Notes under the pieces: model-generated
Told to the model about the DNA's origin: nothing
The model's database searches: none
The model's input: only the letters and a program-made list of their open reading frames with translations
Shown: one piece after another, positions 59,747 through 64,000 of the stretch
Layout: each line of letters opens with the position of its first letter
Numbering within the stretch: position 1 is the stretch's first letter
Program-made: the position numbers and the translations under genes
Assembly (NCBI RefSeq): GCF_035917335.1
Contig: NZ_CP109067.1
Location: 6,075,001 to 6,139,000 of the forward strand
DNA length: 64,000 nt
DNA from: Micromonospora sp. NBC_01813
GTDB taxonomy: Bacteria; Actinomycetota; Actinomycetes; Mycobacteriales; Micromonosporaceae
Direction of reading: 5' to 3'

Positions 59747-60361
59747 ATGGTGCCGTCGGTCGGATTCGACCTGGACATGACGTTGATCGACTCCCGGCCG
59801 GGGATCGCCGCGACGTACCGGGCGTTGACCGAACACACCGGCGTGCACGTGGACACCGCCGTCGCGGTGTCCCGGCTCGGCCCGCCACTACGCCACGAGA
59901 TCCGCCAGTGGTTCCCACCCGAGCAGGTCGAAGACGCCGTCGAGCGGTACCGCGCCCTCTACCCCCGGTACGCGATCACCCCGTCGTTGCCGCTACCCGG
60001 CGCGGTCGCCGCCCTCGACCTGATCCGCGCCCGGGGTGGCCGGGTGGTGGTGGTCACCTCGAAGCTCGGCCGGCTCGCCCAACTGCATTTGGACCACCTG
60101 GGGCTGGCGGTCGACGCCCTCGCCGGGGACCTGTTCGCCGAGGGCAAGGCGGACGCGTTGCGCAGGTACGGCGTGCAGGTGTACGTCGGTGATCACACCG
60201 CCGACATGGTGGCCGCCCGGACCGCCGGGATTCCCGGCATCGGCGTGGCGTCCGGCCCCTGCCCGGCGGCTGATCTGCGCTCGGCCGGGGCTGCGCTGGT
60301 CATCGACGACCTGACCGGATTCCCAGCGGCACTCGATGATCTGCTCCGGCTAGCCTGGTGA
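59747..60361 (+). CDS. HAD-superfamily phosphatase
   Basis: 204 residues. Motif [11 protein letters not shown] (nucleophile and acid Asp at residues about 8 and 10), motif [10 protein letters not shown], motif III Lys (EGKADAL) and motif [15 protein letters not shown]. Phosphoglycolate-phosphatase-like cap insert at residues 15-80. ATG 59747 with GGGGGAGAGG upstream. Divergent from the XPB partner, 31 bp ahead of the cold-shock gene. Confidence 0.9.
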   Translation: MVPSVGFDLDMTLIDSRPGIAATYRALTEHTGVHVDTAVAVSRLGPPLRHEIRQWFPPEQVEDAVERYRALYPRYAITPSLPLPGAVAALDLIRARGGRVVVVTSKLGRLAQLHLDHLGLAVDALAGDLFAEGKADALRRYGVQVYVGDHTADMVAARTAGIPGIGVASGPCPAADLRSAGAALVIDDLTGFPAALDDLLRLAW

Positions 60362-60392
60362 GGTCAACCCTCCAAGTGAAGTCGAGGTCAGT

Positions 60393-60779
60393 GTGCCGAC
60401 GGGTCGAGTGAAGTGGTACGACGCAGGCAAGGGATTCGGTTTCGTCACCAGTGACGAAGGTGGCGACGTGTTCCTGCCGAAGGGAGCGTTGCCAGCTGGC
60501 GTCACCGACCTCAAAACCGGACAGCGGGTGGAGTTCGGGGTGGTGGACAGCCGTCGTGGCGCGCAGGCCCTCGGCGTGACGCTGCTGGAGGCCCCGCCGT
60601 CCGTCGCGGAGCTGCGCAGACGTCCGCCGGAGGAGTTGCACGGCCTGGTCGAGGACATGATCAAGGTGCTGGAGGCGAAGATCCAGCCGGACCTGCGCCG
60701 GGGCAGGTTCCCGGATCGCAAGACCGCGCAGAACGTGGCCAACCTGGTGCACGCGGTCGCCCGCGAGCTGGAGGTCTGA
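60393..60779 (+). CDS. Cold-shock-domain protein with C-terminal extension (CspB-type)
   Basis: 128 residues. Cold-shock domain 1-65: [30 protein letters not shown] contains RNP1 (KGFGFV) and an altered RNP2 (VFLPK instead of VFVH). The additional helical 60 residues ([27 protein letters not shown]) are typical of actinobacterial long CspB (Mtb Rv0871-like). Binds single-stranded nucleic acid. GTG start. Confidence 0.92.
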   Translation: MPTGRVKWYDAGKGFGFVTSDEGGDVFLPKGALPAGVTDLKTGQRVEFGVVDSRRGAQALGVTLLEAPPSVAELRRRPPEELHGLVEDMIKVLEAKIQPDLRRGRFPDRKTAQNVANLVHAVARELEV

Positions 60780-60821
60780 GGCCAGCGTCGGCCCCAGGTC
60801 GAGGCGCGGGACGCGCGGCGG

Positions 60822-61658
60822 TCAACCGGGCGGCAGCGGCGGGGTGAGCCCGTGCGCTGCCGCCCGTTGCAACAGGGCGGTGACCGCGGCGTGCCCCTCG
60901 ACACCGAGGTCCTCGGTGAACTCGTTGACGTACAGCTCGATGTGCCGGTCCACCACGTCCGGCTCCATCTCCTGGGCGTGCGCCAGGACGTAGTCCCGGG
61001 AGGCGGCCGGATCGGCCCACGCCCGGCGCACCGACTCGCGTACCCACGATCGGGCCCGCGCCGGATCGACCACCCCACGCCGGGCCAGGATCGCGCCGAG
61101 CGGGATCGGCAGGCCGGTGTCGGCTTCCCACCACGCGCCGAGATCGACCAGCTCGGTCAGCCCGTACCGGTGGTAGGTGAACCGTGCCTCGTGGATCACC
61201 AGGCCGGCGTCGAAGCGGCCGGCGGCCACCGCGGGCATGATCTCGTGGAACGGCACGACCTCGATCCGGGCCGGTGGCCGGCCCGCCGACCAGAGCCGAA
61301 ACAGCAGGTACGCGGTGGTCCGCTCACCGGGTACGGCGACGCTCGCCCCGGTCAGGTCGCCATCGGCCAGGCGCGGACCGGCTGAGTCGCCGGTCAGCAG
61401 CAGCGGGCCACAGCCACGGCCCAGCGCTCCACCGCAGGGCAGCAGGTCGTAGTCGCCGAGCAGCCACGGCAACGCGGCGTAGCTCACCTTCACCAGGTCG
61501 TACTCGCCGCGTTGCGCCGCGGTGTTGGTGACGTCCACGTCGGCGTAGGTGACTTCGACCGGCGGGGCGTCCGGCACCAGGCCGTGGGCCAGCGCGTGGA
61601 ACACGAAGGTGTCGTTGGGGCAGGGGGAGAACGCCAGCTTCAGGGCCACGCCCGCCAC
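60822..61658 (-). CDS. mqnD: 1,4-dihydroxy-6-naphthoate synthase (MqnD)
   Basis: 278 residues; substrate-binding-protein-like fold. LAFSPCPNDTFVFHALAHG near the start and GRGCGPLLLTGD, IHEARFTYHRYGL and ELYVNEFTEDLG are MqnD hallmarks. It converts cyclic dehypoxanthine futalosine to 1,4-dihydroxy-6-naphthoate in futalosine-route menaquinone synthesis. The ATG lies inside the last codons of mqnB (19-bp overlap); GTG at 61649 is an alternative start. Confidence 0.93.
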   Translation of the reverse strand: MAGVALKLAFSPCPNDTFVFHALAHGLVPDAPPVEVTYADVDVTNTAAQRGEYDLVKVSYAALPWLLGDYDLLPCGGALGRGCGPLLLTGDSAGPRLADGDLTGASVAVPGERTTAYLLFRLWSAGRPPARIEVVPFHEIMPAVAAGRFDAGLVIHEARFTYHRYGLTELVDLGAWWEADTGLPIPLGAILARRGVVDPARARSWVRESVRRAWADPAASRDYVLAHAQEMEPDVVDRHIELYVNEFTEDLGVEGHAAVTALLQRAAAHGLTPPLPPG

Positions 61659-62293
61659 GGTAACCGGTCGACGGCGGCGGTCAACGCGGCCAGTGCCTGC
61701 GGGATCCGCCAGCCGGCCCGGTCGCGTGGACCGACCGGGTTGGAGATGGTACGCAGCTCCGCGAACGGCAGCCCGGCCAGCGCGGCGGCGCAGGCCACGC
61801 CGTACCCCTCCATCGCCTCGGCCACCGCGTCCGGGTATCGGTCGGCGAGCGCGGTGGCCCGCGACGCGCTGCCGGTGACCGTGTTGACGGTCAACACCGC
61901 ACCCGGCACCGCCTCCGGCAACCCGGACCGCAGCCAGCCGGTGAGCGGGTCGTCGGTGGCCGCCACCGTCGAGCCGAAGCCGAGTTCGTCGAGGGTGAGG
62001 AAGCCGTCTGGCGACTGGGCCCCGAGGTCCGCCGCGATGCTGCGGGTGGCGACGGCGGTCTGCCCGAGGCCGATCCGGTCCGGGAACCCGCCGGCTATGC
62101 CGGCGCTGACCACCGCCTGGTACGGCTGGCCGCTGGCCGCCGCGAGCGCCAGTTGCCGGCTGGTCGCGGCAGCGGCGGCCGCCGCGCCGACTCCGGCCGC
62201 GGTCACCTCGGTCCCGGTGCCGGAGGTGGCGGTCAGGCCGCGCCGTACGGCGTCCGCCTCCGCCTCGACGGCCGTCACGATCAGGATCCGCAC
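61640..62293 (-). CDS. mqnB: Futalosine hydrolase (MqnB)
   Basis: 217 residues of the nucleoside phosphorylase/hydrolase fold: ILIVTAVEAEADAVRRGL, VVSAGIAGGFPDRIGLGQ, DAVAEAMEGYGVACAAALAGLPFAELRTISN with the catalytic Glu/Asp region. It removes hypoxanthine from futalosine, earlier in the same pathway as MqnD. Operon mqnB-mqnD with overlapping ends; the MFS gene lies 19 bp upstream on the same strand. Confidence 0.92.
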   Translation of the reverse strand: MRILIVTAVEAEADAVRRGLTATSGTGTEVTAAGVGAAAAAAATSRQLALAAASGQPYQAVVSAGIAGGFPDRIGLGQTAVATRSIAADLGAQSPDGFLTLDELGFGSTVAATDDPLTGWLRSGLPEAVPGAVLTVNTVTGSASRATALADRYPDAVAEAMEGYGVACAAALAGLPFAELRTISNPVGPRDRAGWRIPQALAALTAAVDRLPWRAWP

Positions 62294-62312
62294 ACCGGGA
62301 TTCTGCCAGTGG

Positions 62313-64000
62313 TCACCGGTCGGTCGAGGCGTCGGACGGCGACTCGCCGTCGCGGCGGGCCGCCGACGAGGGGCGGTAGATGTGGAATCGCGGCTGGAGC
62401 AGGTCGTCCTCGTCCTCGGGTACGCCGCCGCTGGTCTCGGCCACCGGAGCCGGAGCCACCGGGGGTGTCGCCTGCGTCGGCGTCGGTCCGGCGCCGCCGG
62501 TCGACCCGGCGGTGACCGGGGACGGGGGAGCCGGTCGGGGCCTGGGCCGAGGCCGGGCCGGGAAGATCGACCGGCGAGCCTTCGGCGGCGTGACGACCTC
62601 TGTCCGCGCCGCCCGGTCCGGCTCGGGCGGGTCCGGGCTGTTGGGCACAGTGTCGGCCGGGCTGTCGGGGGTGGCGTCGTTCCCGGCGTGGCCCTGGCTG
62701 GTGTCGTGCCCGGCGTGGTCCGGGTTGTCGGGGGTGGCGTCCACCGCCGGGCGTCCGTTGAGGCGTTCCGTTCGGCGCCGGGCGGCGACGAACCCCGCCC
62801 TGCCCGCGGCCAGCACGGCGAACCCGGCGGCCGCCGCGACGCCGATCCGGCCGTCCATCGGAATCAGCCCGAGCGCACCGCCGGCCACGAACGACAACAT
62901 CAGCAGCGTCTCGGAATGGGCGAAGGCACTGGCCCGCAGGTTTTCCGAGACTCGTTCCTGAATGGTCGCGTCGACCGCGAGTTTGCCGATGCCACTGATG
63001 ACCGCGGTGACGAAGCAGAAGAGCGACACCATCAGCAGCGAGAACTGCAGGGCGGCCAGTACGCCCGTACCGGCGACGATGACCAGCCCGCTGGACTGCA
63101 GGGCGAGCGGATGGTGGATCCGCATCCGGCTGCCGATCGCGGTGGCGACGAAGCTGCCGGTGGCCAGCGCGGCACCGACCAGGCCGAGCGCACCCTCGTC
63201 GCCGAGTTCCTGCCCGACGGTGACCGTGTCCAGGTCCCCGGCCTTGATCGCGAAGGCGAGGTAGAGCAGCAGGAAGCCGTAGAGGCAACGCAGCGTGCAG
63301 CTGCCGATCAGGGTGGCGACCACCAACCGGCTCCCGGAGAGGATCCGTTGCCGGTTGCCGCCCCGCCGCAGTCCGAACATGTTGAACGCCCGTGGCACCC
63401 GCTCCGGCGGATCGGAATCGGCCCGTGGCGGTAGCCGCAGCGCGATGACCATGCCGATCAGGAAGATCACCGACGCGACCCGCAGTGGCCACTGCGGCCC
63501 GAACCAGAACGCCGCCAGCCCGAGCGGGAGGACCACCGCCCCGGCGATCGTGCCGTAGACGCTGGCCCGCGCGCCGGCCTGGGACAGCCCCAGCCCGGGT
63601 GGGAGCAGCCGGGGCACGGCGGCCGACCGGCCCACCCCGTACGCCCGGGACAGCGCGAGCACCCCGAACGCCGCCGGGTACAGCCCGAATCCGTCGAGGT
63701 GGTCGGCGATCAGCCAGGCCAGGAACGCCCGGCCGAGCATCGTGGTGGCCAACGCGTACCGGCGGCCGTGCCGGAAGTGGTCGAGCAACGGTCCGACGAC
63801 CGGGGCGAGCAGGGCGAACGGCACCATCGTCACCAGCAGGTAGAGCGCGACGCTGGTGCGTGCCTCACCGAGTGGGGCGCTGAAGAAGATCGTGCCGGCG
63901 AGCCCGATGGCGACCAGGGTGTCCCCGGCGCAGGAGGTGGCGTGCAGGTCGAACAGCCGGGTCATCCCCGGCTCGCCACCGGCACCGCGCTGGCGGACCT
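62313..64000 (-). CDS. MFS transporter with long disordered C-terminus (5' end outside window)
   Basis: At least 561 residues. About twelve helices in the first 400 residues (GDTLVAIGLAGTIFF, VALYLLVTMVPFALLAPVVGPLLD) with MFS topology, then a hydrophilic tail of about 150 residues rich in Pro, Asp and Ala (repeats of ATPDNPDHAGH and PARPRPRPRPAPP). An ATG is present at 63965 but the frame stays open to the window edge (VRQRGAGGEPG precedes it), so the true start may lie beyond. Likely co-transcribed with mqnB-mqnD; function unknown. Confidence 0.83.
   Translation of the reverse strand, partial: VRQRGAGGEPGMTRLFDLHATSCAGDTLVAIGLAGTIFFSAPLGEARTSVALYLLVTMVPFALLAPVVGPLLDHFRHGRRYALATTMLGRAFLAWLIADHLDGFGLYPAAFGVLALSRAYGVGRSAAVPRLLPPGLGLSQAGARASVYGTIAGAVVLPLGLAAFWFGPQWPLRVASVIFLIGMVIALRLPPRADSDPPERVPRAFNMFGLRRGGNRQRILSGSRLVVATLIGSCTLRCLYGFLLLYLAFAIKAGDLDTVTVGQELGDEGALGLVGAALATGSFVATAIGSRMRIHHPLALQSSGLVIVAGTGVLAALQFSLLMVSLFCFVTAVISGIGKLAVDATIQERVSENLRASAFAHSETLLMLSFVAGGALGLIPMDGRIGVAAAAGFAVLAAGRAGFVAARRRTERLNGRPAVDATPDNPDHAGHDTSQGHAGNDATPDSPADTVPNSPDPPEPDRAARTEVVTPPKARRSIFPARPRPRPRPAPPSPVTAGSTGGAGPTPTQATPPVAPAPVAETSGGVPEDEDDLLQPRFHIYRPSSAARRDGESPSDASTDR

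Noticed and set aside
61512-63434. A 640-codon plus-strand frame over mqnB and the MFS gene
   Set aside because: Opposite strand of two genes with family motifs; no start signal and biased composition.

Overview
High-GC actinobacterial chromosome, most likely Micromonosporaceae (Micromonospora/Salinispora-like). This is inferred, not proven. The grounds are the very high GC with C/G-ending codons, many 4-bp ATGA/GTGA stop-start overlaps, GTG/TTG starts, a conservon (cvnABCD), futalosine-pathway menaquinone genes, a split Ku/ligase/polymerase end-joining set and many CBM2-bearing secreted polysaccharidases. Both ends of the window cut genes: a MarR regulator on the left and an MFS transporter on the right.

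Layout. 0-5.2 kb: drug-efflux modules (MarR + DHA2 MFS; Nudix; DrrAB-type ABC exporter with a divergent TetR). 5.3-8 kb: ArsR-like regulator / small membrane protein / MDR oxidoreductase operon, then a lipoprotein glutaminyl cyclotransferase. 8-11.8 kb: four-gene metallophore/F420-0-type ABC importer operon with an embedded methyltransferase and an apparently leaderless start. 11.7-18.8 kb: secreted beta-propeller, MarR-DoxX-ene reductase locus, GlxA-like regulator, CBM2 protein, small secreted protein. 19.3-26 kb: accessory region with two tiny GntR regulators whose leader segments are duplicated, a four-gene operon of unrecognised helical proteins, a DivIVA-like protein, a DnaJ-zinc-finger protein and a Fic AMPylator. 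26.2-30.3 kb: conservon. 30.3-32.8 kb: tryptophanase plus DMATS-type prenyltransferase pair, probably making prenylated indoles. 33.2-40.1 kb: end-joining locus (ku, ligase, polymerase) split by a 3.6-kb lower-GC insertion with an ABC transporter and a secreted-protein pseudogene. 40.2-41.9 kb: XPB helicase. 42.3-57 kb: glycan-utilisation island with a LacI-controlled regulon (GH32/43-like hydrolase, CUT1 importer without its own ATPase, serine hydrolase, secreted esterase), then a xylanolytic cluster (GH43, GH10 and GH30 enzymes, each with CBM2). 57-64 kb: XPB-partner protein, HAD phosphatase, cold-shock protein, mqnD, mqnB and an MFS protein.

How parts work together. The 42-57 kb block can be read as secreted debranching and backbone xylanases, importer and intracellular hydrolases, with three copies of one operator (GCTAAA-N4-TTTAGC) tying the LacI gene to hydrolase, transporter and esterase transcription. 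It sits between the XPB helicase and its usual partner, which suggests insertion into a conserved locus. A second insertion splits the ligase from the polymerase of the end-joining set and leaves junction repeats. A 62-bp hairpin occurs twice between convergent genes, 38 kb apart. The two copies differ at two bases that form one predicted base pair.
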